A DNA stretch of 64,000 bases from JBOGJG01 sp050747825 (GTDB lineage Bacteria > Acidobacteriota > UBA6911 > RPQK01 > JBOGJG01): NCBI GenBank assembly GCA_050747825.1, contig JBOGJG010000277.1:16090-80089 (forward strand), read 5' to 3'. Within the stretch, counting starts at the first letter, position 1. Each line of letters opens with the position of its first letter. Positions 34,896 to 42,328 of the stretch are shown here, one piece after another. Made by a program: the position numbers and the translations under genes. The notes under the pieces were generated by a model that was given only the letters and a program-made list of their open reading frames with translations, was not told the origin of the DNA and did not search any database.

Positions 34896-35966
34896 CTACG
34901 GCAATTTTTCCGGTTCAATCACTACATGCTTGATGCGCTGGCGCCTCCAGGTATAGGTGATATGCAGGTTGCCACTGGCGGATTGGATGATGGCCGGATA
35001 GGAGTATTCCCCCGGCTCGTCTTCCAGGATGTAGGGTTGACTCCAGGTGCTGCCGTTGTCCTCCGAAAAAGCCAAATTTAACGGACTCCTTCCTTGCGGG
35101 GTGTGATTGTAAACCAGTGCTATTCGTCCGTCTTGCATCTTTACCGCATCGATTCCACTGTTCGGATTGGGCAGCAAAGTAGGCTTGGCGGGACTCCAGG
35201 TGATTCCGCCATCCTCGGAAATCGACTCACAAATGGCGCCGATGCGCTGGGTGGAACGCATCAGCATCTTCACCTTCCCAGGCTCGAACTCCCAAAGCGT
35301 AGGCTGGATCACTCCAAAGTTCTCACCGGGTACCATGATCGGACCGTGAGTTGTCCAGCTTTGGCCGTTGTCGGAACTTCGCTCCACCCAGCAGGCCCAG
35401 CTAACGTAAGGCGCCTCGCGGGGAGTATTCGGCCCGCGGCCGGCCTCGACGGAAGTGCCGGCCAGGATCTCACCACTGGACAGCGTGATCGGCTTGCTGC
35501 GAACAGGACCCAGGAGCCCGGCGGGCAAATAATTGATGTCGCCCCAACTCTTGCCCAGATCCGTCGAGAGCCGGTAAGCTCCCACCCAGGTTTGTGGACT
35601 CGGTCCAACCTTGAAAAAAAGCCAGACTCGACTCTGTTCATCGAAAAACAAAACAGGGTTCCAGCAGGGCTCGTGCGGGAAATCAGTCATCGCCTGAGGA
35701 GCCGACCAGGCGTCCGCCCCGCCGGAGGTTTTTTTCGACAACCAGATTTCTACGCTGGCATCGCCTTCATCTTTACCTCCAAACCAGGCGCACAGGAGGT
35801 CTCCGTTGGGAAGCTCCAGAATGGTGGAAGCATGGCAGGATTCAAAAGGCGCGTCGCTAAAAACGAATTCCGAGATTTCGGCTTCAGGCCTGGATGGCTG
35901 GGCCGGGGTGGTCATGGCTAATCCTGAGGCTGCAACTCCGATGGTGAAAAGGAATCGGAAAAACAT
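34896..35966 (-). CDS. Secreted sialidase/BNR-repeat-like protein
   Basis: About 356 residues with a signal peptide (residues 2-20) and a six-bladed sialidase-like propeller (PF13088 type). Four Asp-box motifs are visible: STDLGKSW, SSDNGQSW, SEDGGITW and SEDNGSTW, plus GDLLCAWFGGKDEG. Relatives are exo-alpha-sialidases or glycan-binding proteins; the catalytic arginine triad is not evident by eye, so activity is uncertain. I use Met 35966; the open frame extends to 36005. It converges on nfuA. Confidence 0.85.
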   Translation of the reverse strand: MFFRFLFTIGVAASGLAMTTPAQPSRPEAEISEFVFSDAPFESCHASTILELPNGDLLCAWFGGKDEGDASVEIWLSKKTSGGADAWSAPQAMTDFPHEPCWNPVLFFDEQSRVWLFFKVGPSPQTWVGAYRLSTDLGKSWGDINYLPAGLLGPVRSKPITLSSGEILAGTSVEAGRGPNTPREAPYVSWACWVERSSDNGQSWTTHGPIMVPGENFGVIQPTLWEFEPGKVKMLMRSTQRIGAICESISEDGGITWSPAKPTLLPNPNSGIDAVKMQDGRIALVYNHTPQGRSPLNLAFSEDNGSTWSQPYILEDEPGEYSYPAIIQSASGNLHITYTWRRQRIKHVVIEPEKLP

Positions 35967-36123
35967 GAGAATCTGTAATATAGATCCTGGTGTCCCGATT
36001 CGCAATTAGGTTTTGAGATTAGATATACTTTACTCTTCCAGCAAGGTGGTACGCGCGTTTGTACTGGCTCCGTACTTCTGATATAAAATGACGCTTTTTA
36101 AAGCATGCCACTTGAGGTGTGGA

Positions 36124-37302
36124 ATGAATAAGAGATATGTAGCTCTGTTATTGCTCGTTGTGCTGGCTCCGATCGGCATCCTCTCCTGTAACGGGGGCAC
36201 TGGCGGGGCGGACGGTGTATTTGCACAGATGCAGAAGGAACGCCGCGCTTACGTGGCCACCGTACCGTTCGAACCGCCTCTAATCTTTCAGGCCGGCGGG
36301 CAGATGGTTGGTCCGGATGCGGAACTGGCGCGCCGCGTGGTTGAGAAGATCAATGAGAAGCTGGGTGCCAGCGGTATCGAGTTGGACTTTATCACCCGCA
36401 ACTACAGCACTATCATTCCTGCCGTGCAAAACCATGAGGCCGCCTTTGGACTCGGTGTTCTGGGAATAACGGACCAGCGCAAGCAGCACATCCAGTTCTC
36501 CAATCCTTATTACGTGTCCGAACTGGTGATGCTGATTGACCCCGCCCATAAGGATATTCGTTCCAATCAGCTCGACGGTGCCAAGATTGGCGTACGATCC
36601 AACACGGCTGCCGCCGAATTCGTGCACAAGCAATATGAGCAAAGTACGGTCCAGGGATTCGGCACTCTCGACGATGCTGTCCTGGCTCTGAGACGGGGCG
36701 ACATTGACGCTGTCATTGACGATCGCAACATGGGCGCCTTTGCCCTGGCCACCCTTCCTGCAGTAACTCAACTGGAAATCATCCCTGGTGTCATTGCCGA
36801 AATCCAGTGCGCCGTGGCCGTCGCTCAGGGAAACAGTGAGCTGCTCGACATTGTCAATGAGGTGATCGCCACTGTTCAGGCCGAAAACCTTTATGCGCAG
36901 TGGCTCAATGAGCAACTAGGCGAGCGGCTCGCCCAGCTCGCCCAGGTGGAAGGGCGACACGCCGCCCGAACCGAAAAAGAACGTCAGGCTCGAGCCCACC
37001 GCCAGGTTGTCATTCGGGTCTCCAAAGATGCCTCCAATCCGTTCGATATTTACCGTTTCGCCAACCTGAGCTTTGTGCTGACCAATCGTGACACCGGGCA
37101 GACTTACAGTACCTCGCGGATTCATTTTCAGGGCCGGGTGGGGGTCAGCAGCACCAATGTGCCTCCGGGCACCTATTCGCTGTCTCTCCCCAGGTTCGGA
37201 TTTAATGCGGGCTCAGTTGCAATCGGCTCTCAAGACGCCCGCCAGGTGAACATCTCGATCCGCCTGGGCTCCAATAACCAGGTCTCAGTCACAAAAAGCT
37301 AG
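36124..37302 (+). CDS. Solute-binding lipoprotein (SBP family 3) with C-terminal extra domain
   Basis: About 392 residues. Lipobox (ILSC, Cys near residue 22) is followed by a family-3 periplasmic-binding domain (about residues 35-270) that follows the amino-acid-receptor pattern: YSTIIPAVQNHEAAFGLGVLGITDQR, FSNPYYVSELVML, and GDIDAVIDDRNMG. An Ala/Gln/Arg-rich helix then leads to a beta-rich domain of about 90 residues (from VVIRVSKDA) resembling PEGA/carboxypeptidase-regulatory folds. No permease or ATPase is adjacent, so it may be a sensor or a lone receptor. Met 36124 was chosen for the lipoprotein signal. Confidence 0.87.
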   Translation: MNKRYVALLLLVVLAPIGILSCNGGTGGADGVFAQMQKERRAYVATVPFEPPLIFQAGGQMVGPDAELARRVVEKINEKLGASGIELDFITRNYSTIIPAVQNHEAAFGLGVLGITDQRKQHIQFSNPYYVSELVMLIDPAHKDIRSNQLDGAKIGVRSNTAAAEFVHKQYEQSTVQGFGTLDDAVLALRRGDIDAVIDDRNMGAFALATLPAVTQLEIIPGVIAEIQCAVAVAQGNSELLDIVNEVIATVQAENLYAQWLNEQLGERLAQLAQVEGRHAARTEKERQARAHRQVVIRVSKDASNPFDIYRFANLSFVLTNRDTGQTYSTSRIHFQGRVGVSSTNVPPGTYSLSLPRFGFNAGSVAIGSQDARQVNISIRLGSNNQVSVTKS

Positions 37303-37328
37303 TGTAGTGCCCAGGCTCACTTTTGCTC

Positions 37329-37356
37329 TTGACACTCGTAAAATCCTGCCTAATAC
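37329..37356 (+). promoter_or_regulatory. Predicted sigma-70 promoter of the porin/ApbE cluster
   Basis: TTGACA at 37329-37334 and a TAATAC box at 37351-37356 with a 16-base spacer. The -35 is a perfect consensus. The palindrome at 37363-37391 begins 6 bases further on, where a repressor would block initiation. Confidence 0.65.
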
Positions 37357-37362
37357 TCTTAG

Positions 37363-37391
37363 CTAATGAAATTGATTTTCAATTTCATTAG
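37363..37391. promoter_or_regulatory. 29-bp perfect palindrome, candidate metalloregulator operator
   Basis: Arms CTAATGAAATTGA and TCAATTTCATTAG are perfectly complementary over 13 bases around a TTT centre. The AT-rich GAAATTGATTTTCAATTTC core resembles Fur-family boxes. It lies just downstream of a good -35/-10 pair, so it is in operator position. No T-run follows, which argues against a terminator. The regulator itself is not encoded here. Confidence 0.7.
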
Positions 37392-37422
37392 TTGGAATTG
37401 AATTCGAGGGACGAATGGGGAA

Positions 37423-37451
37423 GGAGCGCGTTGCTCGCAGCAACGCGCTCC
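37423..37451 (+). repeat. Leader hairpin 1 upstream of porin gene
   Basis: GGAGCGCGTTGCT and AGCAACGCGCTCC form a perfect 13-bp stem with a 3-base loop (CGC) in the untranslated leader of the porin gene. Very stable, and likely to affect mRNA stability or termination in the leader. Confidence 0.75.
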
Positions 37452-37498
37452 CGTTGGCGCCAGGTTTTGCTCGTTTCCAACGCCGTCCTCAGTATAAG

Positions 37499-37518
37499 GA
37501 CTCTCTATTTGGAGAGTC
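37499..37518 (+). repeat. Leader hairpin 2 upstream of porin gene
   Basis: GACTCTC and GAGAGTC pair over 7 bases with a 6-base loop, 36 bases before the porin start codon and upstream of its strong SD (AAGGAGGAGAAG). Confidence 0.6.
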
Positions 37519-37553
37519 AAACGTCCCTCCTCACTAAACAGAAGGAGGAGAAG

Positions 37554-38939
37554 ATGAGGAATTATTGGTTTGGTTTTCGGGGTGCGGCCAGAGCATGGCT
37601 TCTGCTGTATGTGGTCTGGTCAACGGCGGGGGCGGTCTGGGGCGCTCAACGAGACGAGGCGGATGAATTGAAAGCCAGAATCGAGGAGTTGGAGAAACGC
37701 CTGGGGCAGTTGGAAACAAAGGAGGAGGCGCCCGCTTCTGAGAGAACCGTCAATGTGGAAGAATTAAGGCGCCAACTGGACATCCTGGCCCAGGAAGTCG
37801 AAAGGATGCGTGCCGGAGAGCAGAAGATAGAGCTAAGCGAGGCGCAAAAACGGGGACTGGGACTGGCCCCTTCGGCGGGAGCGACTTACGAGAGGCGACA
37901 GGGAATTTCCCTTTCCGGCTACGGAGAGATGCTCTACCAGAATCGCGATGATGAGAATGAAAGCGGGTTACCCAGTTCAGATGACACTCGACTCGACTTT
38001 CTCAGGCACGTCTTCTACATGGGATATCGTTTCAGCGACAAACTGATTTTCAATTCGGAAATCGAAGTCGAGCACGCCAATGAGATCGGCGTCGAGTTCG
38101 CCTATATCGATTTTCTGGCCAACGAACATATCGGCCTGCGAGGCGGAATGTTGCTGCTTCCTATGGGCCTCACCAACGAGTTCCATGAACCAAATGTCTT
38201 CCTGGGAGCCAAGCGTCCTGAGACGGAGACCCGGATCATCCCCTCCACCTGGCGGGAGAACGGATTTGGAGTGGTCGGCAGGGCCGGAATCTTTAACTAC
38301 CGCGCTTACGTTGTCAACGGACTCAACGCCGCCAATTTCAGCGCCAGCGGTATCAGAGGCGGGCGCCAGAAAGGCAGCCAGGCCAGGGCGCAGGATCTGG
38401 CCTTTGTGGGACGCCTTGACGTCAACCCTACCCCCGGCGTCTTCTTTGGCGGATCACTTTACCGGGGCGGCTCGGATCAGGGGCAATTCGAGGTAAGCGG
38501 CAGCGAGTTGAGCGTCGATACACTCATCGGGGAAGTGCATGGACAGGTTCAAGTCCGGGGTCTGGATCTCAGGGGCCTTTACGCACAGGCCCAACTGGAC
38601 GATGTCGCCGGCCTGAATTTGGCCCTGGGCCGGTCAGGCTCACAGGCGATTGCCCAGACTATGGAGGGCGGCTATTTGCAGTTTGGGTATAACGTCCTCT
38701 CCCAGCATACAGAGCGGTTTCGGCTGACGCCTTATTACCGGCTCGAAATGGTGGATACTCAGGCCGAGCTCCCGGCCGGCTTCACCTCCAATGAGGCGCA
38801 GGACGGCATTTTTCATACCATGGGATTCGAGTTTCGTCCCATTCACGGCGTGGTGGTCAAGACCGACTACCAGTGGATACGCAATGAGGCAAATAGCGGG
38901 CTGAATCAGTTCAATGTAAACCTGGGCTATGCCTTTTGA
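37554..38939 (+). CDS. Outer-membrane porin with N-terminal coiled coil
   Basis: About 461 residues. A signal peptide (to about residue 33, ending AVWGA) is followed by a heptad-like coiled coil (about residues 35-95, RIEELEKRLGQLE then RRQLDILAQEVERM) and a beta-barrel of alternating hydrophobic strands ending in a C-terminal Phe (NLGYAF), the outer-membrane insertion signal. The layout resembles phosphate-selective/OprP-like porins. The start has a near-perfect SD; the longer frame from 37392 is leader. It is the first gene of the FMN-binding/cytochrome-b-like/ApbE cluster and probably brings in the substrate. Confidence 0.88.
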   Translation: MRNYWFGFRGAARAWLLLYVVWSTAGAVWGAQRDEADELKARIEELEKRLGQLETKEEAPASERTVNVEELRRQLDILAQEVERMRAGEQKIELSEAQKRGLGLAPSAGATYERRQGISLSGYGEMLYQNRDDENESGLPSSDDTRLDFLRHVFYMGYRFSDKLIFNSEIEVEHANEIGVEFAYIDFLANEHIGLRGGMLLLPMGLTNEFHEPNVFLGAKRPETETRIIPSTWRENGFGVVGRAGIFNYRAYVVNGLNAANFSASGIRGGRQKGSQARAQDLAFVGRLDVNPTPGVFFGGSLYRGGSDQGQFEVSGSELSVDTLIGEVHGQVQVRGLDLRGLYAQAQLDDVAGLNLALGRSGSQAIAQTMEGGYLQFGYNVLSQHTERFRLTPYYRLEMVDTQAELPAGFTSNEAQDGIFHTMGFEFRPIHGVVVKTDYQWIRNEANSGLNQFNVNLGYAF

Positions 38940-38998
38940 GCCACGGATTTCACAGATTGATGCCGATCATTCTGCGTCATCCGTGCCATCCGTGGCTA
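38939..38998. repeat. AGCCACGGAT palindromic repeat after porin stop
   Basis: Perfect 10-base arms AGCCACGGAT (38939-38948) and ATCCGTGGCT (38989-38998), with internal echoes (TTTCACAGATT, GTCATCCGTGCC). The left arm shares its first base with the porin stop codon. It resembles the CCACGGATTTCACGGATT-type intergenic repeats known in several environmental phyla, and may attenuate transcription between the porin and the three redox genes. Confidence 0.75.
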
Positions 38999-39005
38999 AA
39001 AACAC

Positions 39006-39602
39006 GTGACTGAATTTATGCACCAATGTACTAAGCCTTTCCGCCACGGCCGATGGCGGCGCCGCACACTGGCTGTCCTTTTTTTCTTGTACCCGGCCGG
39101 TGTACTCGGCGGACCGGTTATCAGCCGCGAGGAGGCTCTGGCGGCCGCCTACTCGGAGGCGGCTATTGAGGCGGAAAGGATCTTTTTAACTGAGCGCCAG
39201 CTCAGGCAGGCGGAAGCTCTCTGCGGAGAGGAAATCCCCAGCCCGCTGATTGCGCGTTACACAGCCATTCGAGATGGGAAGATCGTCGGCCGTGCCTATA
39301 TAGACACTCATGTAGTCCGAACGAAGAACGAAAGTCTCCTCATATGCCTGGACCAAGCAGGCAAGGTCAGGAGAATTGAAGTCACTGCCTTTATGGAGCC
39401 GCCGGAGTATCAGGCCTCCGAAGCCTGGCTGAATCAGTATCGGGATAAACATCTGAGCGATGATCTGCATTTGCAGCGCTCGATCCGTGCCATTGCCGGA
39501 GCCACGCTTACAGCCTTGGCTGCCAATCGCGCGGTGCGGCGAGTGCTGGCTATCGATCGCGTTCTCACACAGACCGTCGCTCATTCTCGGGCGAAGAAAT
39601 GA
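39006..39602 (+). CDS. FMN-binding-domain protein, probably flavinylated
   Basis: A protein of 198 residues (GTG start; an ATG at 39018 is an alternative) with a membrane signal/anchor (about residues 21-36) after a basic N-terminus. The C-terminal third is an FMN_bind-type domain ending in AGATLTA (residues 164-170), close to the [S/T]GA[S/T]xT site at which ApbE attaches FMN, which would be Thr169. The first position is Ala instead of Ser/Thr. It overlaps the cytochrome-b-like gene by 4 bases and ApbE follows that, so flavinylation is the natural reading. Confidence 0.8.
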   Translation: MTEFMHQCTKPFRHGRWRRRTLAVLFFLYPAGVLGGPVISREEALAAAYSEAAIEAERIFLTERQLRQAEALCGEEIPSPLIARYTAIRDGKIVGRAYIDTHVVRTKNESLLICLDQAGKVRRIEVTAFMEPPEYQASEAWLNQYRDKHLSDDLHLQRSIRAIAGATLTALAANRAVRRVLAIDRVLTQTVAHSRAKK

Positions 39603-40075
39603 ATACCTGGGAGAAGTGGACTTTTCACATCTCAGCGGTCCTCGTCTCATTGACCGGAGTGGCTTATCTGTGGATGAAGTATCTGTTGGAAGGCAGCGAT
39701 CCCTTCAGCGTGATCAATCACCCCTGGCAGCCTTTTTTCCTGCACCTTCATATTGTGGCAGCTCCTTTCCTGCTCTTCATTGTGGGGGTACTCTTCCCCT
39801 CCCATATCCTGGGAAAACTCGGCAAGACGAAGGTGCCCAATCGCCGCTCCGGCTGGGTGACGCTGATCTCTTTTCCCATTATGGCCGTCTCCGGCTATCT
39901 GCTTCAGGTGGTAAACCACCCTCTGCTCCTTCAGATGACCCTGCTGCTGCATCTGGCCGGCGGTGGGCTTTTTGTGGTGTCTTATGCCATCCACCAGGTG
40001 GTCAGCGTCCGCCTCCTCAAAGCCGCCTACGGGCGCAAGGCAGGTGACGGGTGGCAGGTGACGGGTGGCAGGTGA
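39599..40075 (+). CDS. Four-helix membrane protein, cytochrome b-like (DUF4405-type)
   Basis: A protein of 158 residues with four predicted transmembrane helices (about 8-25, 46-66, 84-103, 109-132) and repeated His residues near helix ends (FHISAV, NHPWQPFFLHLH, LLHLAGG, YAIHQVV), as expected of a diheme b-type or flavocytochrome membrane subunit. It would pass electrons from the quinone pool to the flavinylated periplasmic protein. Its last residues (GDGWQVTGGR) are encoded by a repeat of the GGTGACGGGTGGCA type, so the C-terminus is probably not functional. Confidence 0.75.
   Translation: MNTWEKWTFHISAVLVSLTGVAYLWMKYLLEGSDPFSVINHPWQPFFLHLHIVAAPFLLFIVGVLFPSHILGKLGKTKVPNRRSGWVTLISFPIMAVSGYLLQVVNHPLLLQMTLLLHLAGGGLFVVSYAIHQVVSVRLLKAAYGRKAGDGWQVTGGR
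40039..40075 (+). repeat. GGTGACGGGTGGCA 14-bp tandem repeat at stop codon
   Basis: Two full 14-base copies plus a partial third. The tract encodes the last residues and the TGA stop of the cytochrome-b-like gene. Related words occur at 43057-43085 and 59907-59924. Confidence 0.8.
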
Positions 40076-40081
40076 AACAGC

Positions 40082-41101
40082 GTGAGCCATCTGCTGTACT
40101 TGAAAGTCTTTACTGCAACGGCGCTCATGATGCTTTCAGCGCCCAGCGATGCGTTGGTCGAGGTCAAGCGGGAAGTGTTTCTGATGGGCACGCGCTGCAC
40201 TCTGACGGCCTACGCCTCTGACGGCACCGGGGGACTGGAAAACCTAGAGTCATTCCTACGTATTCTGGAGCAGTCCGAACGGGAGCTGAGCACCTGGCGA
40301 GCGGATAGTCTTTTCAGTCAGTTGAACCGTCAGCCACCAGGTGTGCCCTTGGGCCTGGACCGTTCTTTATGCCGGCTTCTCTCCGATCTTTTCTATTGGA
40401 ATCGAGAGACGGGATTGGCTTTTGATCCCGGCATCGGCGCTCTTATCGAGGTTTGGGGATTGCGAGAGGGCGGCAAGGTTCCCTCCCCTGAATCCATCGA
40501 GACAGCCCGCAAGCAGGCAGGGCTCAACTACTTCAGGCTTGATCCCAATCAATGCGAGATCACGCGCACCCAGAACGTTTGGATTGACAGCGGCGCCTTC
40601 GGCAAAGGCGAGGCTCTGGATCGAGTCCATCGATATGCTTCTCAAATAGACAGTGGTCCCTGGATGATTGACTTGGGTGGACAGATCATGGTGAGTGGAT
40701 CTCCTCCAGACGAGGAAGGCTGGGAAGTCGGCCTGGCGCATCCCGTACGACGGGGAAAATCGGTCCTGAAGCTGAGGCTCAAGGAAGGATCACTGGCCGC
40801 CAGCGGGGGATCGGAAAGGGATTTGGCGGTCCATGGCGCACGCGTCGGGCATATCCTCGATCCGCGCACCGGCCGGCCGGCAGCCTTCAAGGGCTCAGTC
40901 GTCGTCTGGCACCAGCAAGCTCTCGTCGCCGATATTCTTTCCACCGCTCTTTTCGTCATGGGACCTGAAGAGGGACTCTCCTGGGCCAACTCCAGGCAGG
41001 TGGCAGCCTGTTTTATCTTCCCATCTAGCGACGCCCGTTGTCACGAGATTAGCGCCAGCCTTTCTTTCTCCAGTCTCTTCCCACTGACCACTGACCACTG
41101 A
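40082..41101 (+). CDS. apbE: FAD:protein FMN transferase
   Basis: A protein of 339 residues (GTG start) with a signal peptide (to about residue 25). ApbE landmarks in order: FLMGTRC, ERELSTWRADSLFSQLN, FDPGIGALIEVW, IDSGAFGKGEALDR, IDLGGQIMVSG, ASGGSERD, GHILDPRTGRPA and the Mg-site ADILSTALFVMG. It transfers FMN from FAD to a Thr of partner proteins outside the cytoplasm. The partner here should be the FMN-binding protein two genes upstream. The last residues (PLTTDH) come from the first units of a 7-bp tandem array. Confidence 0.93.
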   Translation: MSHLLYLKVFTATALMMLSAPSDALVEVKREVFLMGTRCTLTAYASDGTGGLENLESFLRILEQSERELSTWRADSLFSQLNRQPPGVPLGLDRSLCRLLSDLFYWNRETGLAFDPGIGALIEVWGLREGGKVPSPESIETARKQAGLNYFRLDPNQCEITRTQNVWIDSGAFGKGEALDRVHRYASQIDSGPWMIDLGGQIMVSGSPPDEEGWEVGLAHPVRRGKSVLKLRLKEGSLAASGGSERDLAVHGARVGHILDPRTGRPAAFKGSVVVWHQQALVADILSTALFVMGPEEGLSWANSRQVAACFIFPSSDARCHEISASLSFSSLFPLTTDH

Positions 41102-41181
41102 CCGCTGACCGCTGACCGCTGACCACTGACCGCTGACCGCTGACCACTGACCACTGACCGCTGACCGCTGACCGCTGACCG
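41084..41181. repeat. CTGACC[A/G] 7-bp tandem array, 14 copies
   Basis: Fourteen uninterrupted copies of CTGACCR, with the last base varying between A and G. The first copies overlap the apbE stop codon. There are no spacers, so it is not a CRISPR. The reverse-complement unit (GGTCAGY) recurs at 10903-10939 and 52252-52286. Confidence 0.93.
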
Positions 41182-41219
41182 CACGAATGCGCTCTGTTAA
41201 GAGGCAGGATAAAAGGGCC

Positions 41220-41558
41220 TCATGAGGGTGACTCGGCGGCTGCCGGTTGGAACGAGTCCACCAGTTCCCGCAAGAGAGGCTGCAGTTTGACGGACTGAAT
41301 GTTGGCCTGGGTTTTTCCCCGCAAAAATACCGGCGATGTCGAGAAGGTCGCCCACGAGGGTATTTTGCAGGATAGCGTTACTCTCAATAATCTCCAGGGC
41401 GGGAGCCTGTTTGCGGGCCGCAATTCGGTTTCGATTTGTTTACGCTTCTCAACTTCCCGATGGAGATCGGCATTCGTCTTACGGAGTTCCCTGGTCCGTT
41501 CTTTTACTCGCAGGTTAAGCTCTTCGCGGGCGCGCCTGAGAGATTCTTCTGGCATTCC
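41220..41558 (-). pseudogene. Decayed sensor histidine kinase (coiled-coil/HisKA remnant)
   Basis: The 5' part reads as the signalling coiled coil that precedes HisKA domains (RVKERTRELRKTNADLHREV). The following bases, in a second frame, read ALEIIESNAILQNTLVGDLL, the second helix of a HisKA domain, and the frame then returns for VKLQPLLRELVDSFQPAAAE. The phospho-accepting His box between the first two pieces is deleted, and the ATPase domain is missing. It is therefore a frameshifted, internally deleted relic. Confidence 0.78.
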
Positions 41559-41710
41559 GCGTCTCCCTTGTAGATTACATCGTATACGGAAAGGTTAAGC
41601 GGACAAAAGTGGTCCCAGAGGATTGGCGGCGCAATGGTCAGCATTCCGGGAACTTTTCAGGTTATTTGATGTCATAATAAATAAGCACCACTGCTGGTGT
41701 CAGGTTTTCG

Positions 41711-42328
41711 ATGGCAGAAATGAGCGGGTCAATCAGTTCGGGAGTCGCGTTCGGTGAAGCCGAAACTTTAGTCGCTCGGCTGAAAGAAGGGGACGAAAGC
41801 GCGTTCTCCGAAGCTTTCGAGCTTTACAAAGATCTGATCTTTACCGTCTGTTCCAAGCTTCTGGCCGAAAAGGGCGAGGCCATGGACGTCACTCAGGAGG
41901 TCTTTCTGACCCTTTACCGCAAGATCCACTATTTCCGTGGGGAATGTACGCTCAAGACCTGGCTTTACCGGGTTACTCTGAACCATATCGGCAACCGCAA
42001 TCGCTGGTGGCGGCGGCGTTCCAGAGACCGTACTCAATCTTTGGGTCTGACCGTCAACGGGAAAACCATCGATGTGCCCTGCAATAGGGCGCGTCCGGAT
42101 GGCCGTTTTTTTTCCCTCGAAGTTCAGGAGGCGCTGCAAAAAGGCCTTCAGGATCTGCCATTTGATCAGCGCGCTTGCGTGATCCTGCGTGATGTGCAGG
42201 GACTGACTTATGAGGAAATCGCGCAGGCGATGTCCGTGCAGATCGGTACCGTCAAGTCACGCATCGCCCGAGGCCGAGAGCGGCTGCGAGAGCTTTTAAG
42301 AGATTACCGGCCGGGAGCATCGCTATGA
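41711..42328 (+). CDS. ECF-family RNA polymerase sigma factor
   Basis: A protein of 205 residues. Region 2 (about 25-100) contains DVTQEVFLTLYRKIHYFRGECTLKTWLYRV. A basic linker (RNRWWRRRSRDR) leads to region 4 (about 140-195) with LRDVQGLTYEEIAQAMSVQIGTVKSRIARGR. It is coupled by an ATGA overlap to a downstream zinc-finger anti-sigma. It differs in sequence from the sigma factor at 523-1128, so the window encodes two separate signalling modules. Confidence 0.94.
   Translation: MAEMSGSISSGVAFGEAETLVARLKEGDESAFSEAFELYKDLIFTVCSKLLAEKGEAMDVTQEVFLTLYRKIHYFRGECTLKTWLYRVTLNHIGNRNRWWRRRSRDRTQSLGLTVNGKTIDVPCNRARPDGRFFSLEVQEALQKGLQDLPFDQRACVILRDVQGLTYEEIAQAMSVQIGTVKSRIARGRERLRELLRDYRPGASL

Noticed and set aside
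37363..37391. Palindrome as a terminator of the preceding lipoprotein gene
   Set aside because: It is AT-rich, lies downstream of a promoter and is not followed by T residues.
37392..37553. 54-residue N-terminal extension of the porin
   Set aside because: It would be translated through two hairpins and precede the signal peptide, and the strong SD lies directly before 37554.
41084..41181. Tandem array as a CRISPR
   Set aside because: Units are 7 bases and contiguous with no spacers, and there are no cas genes.
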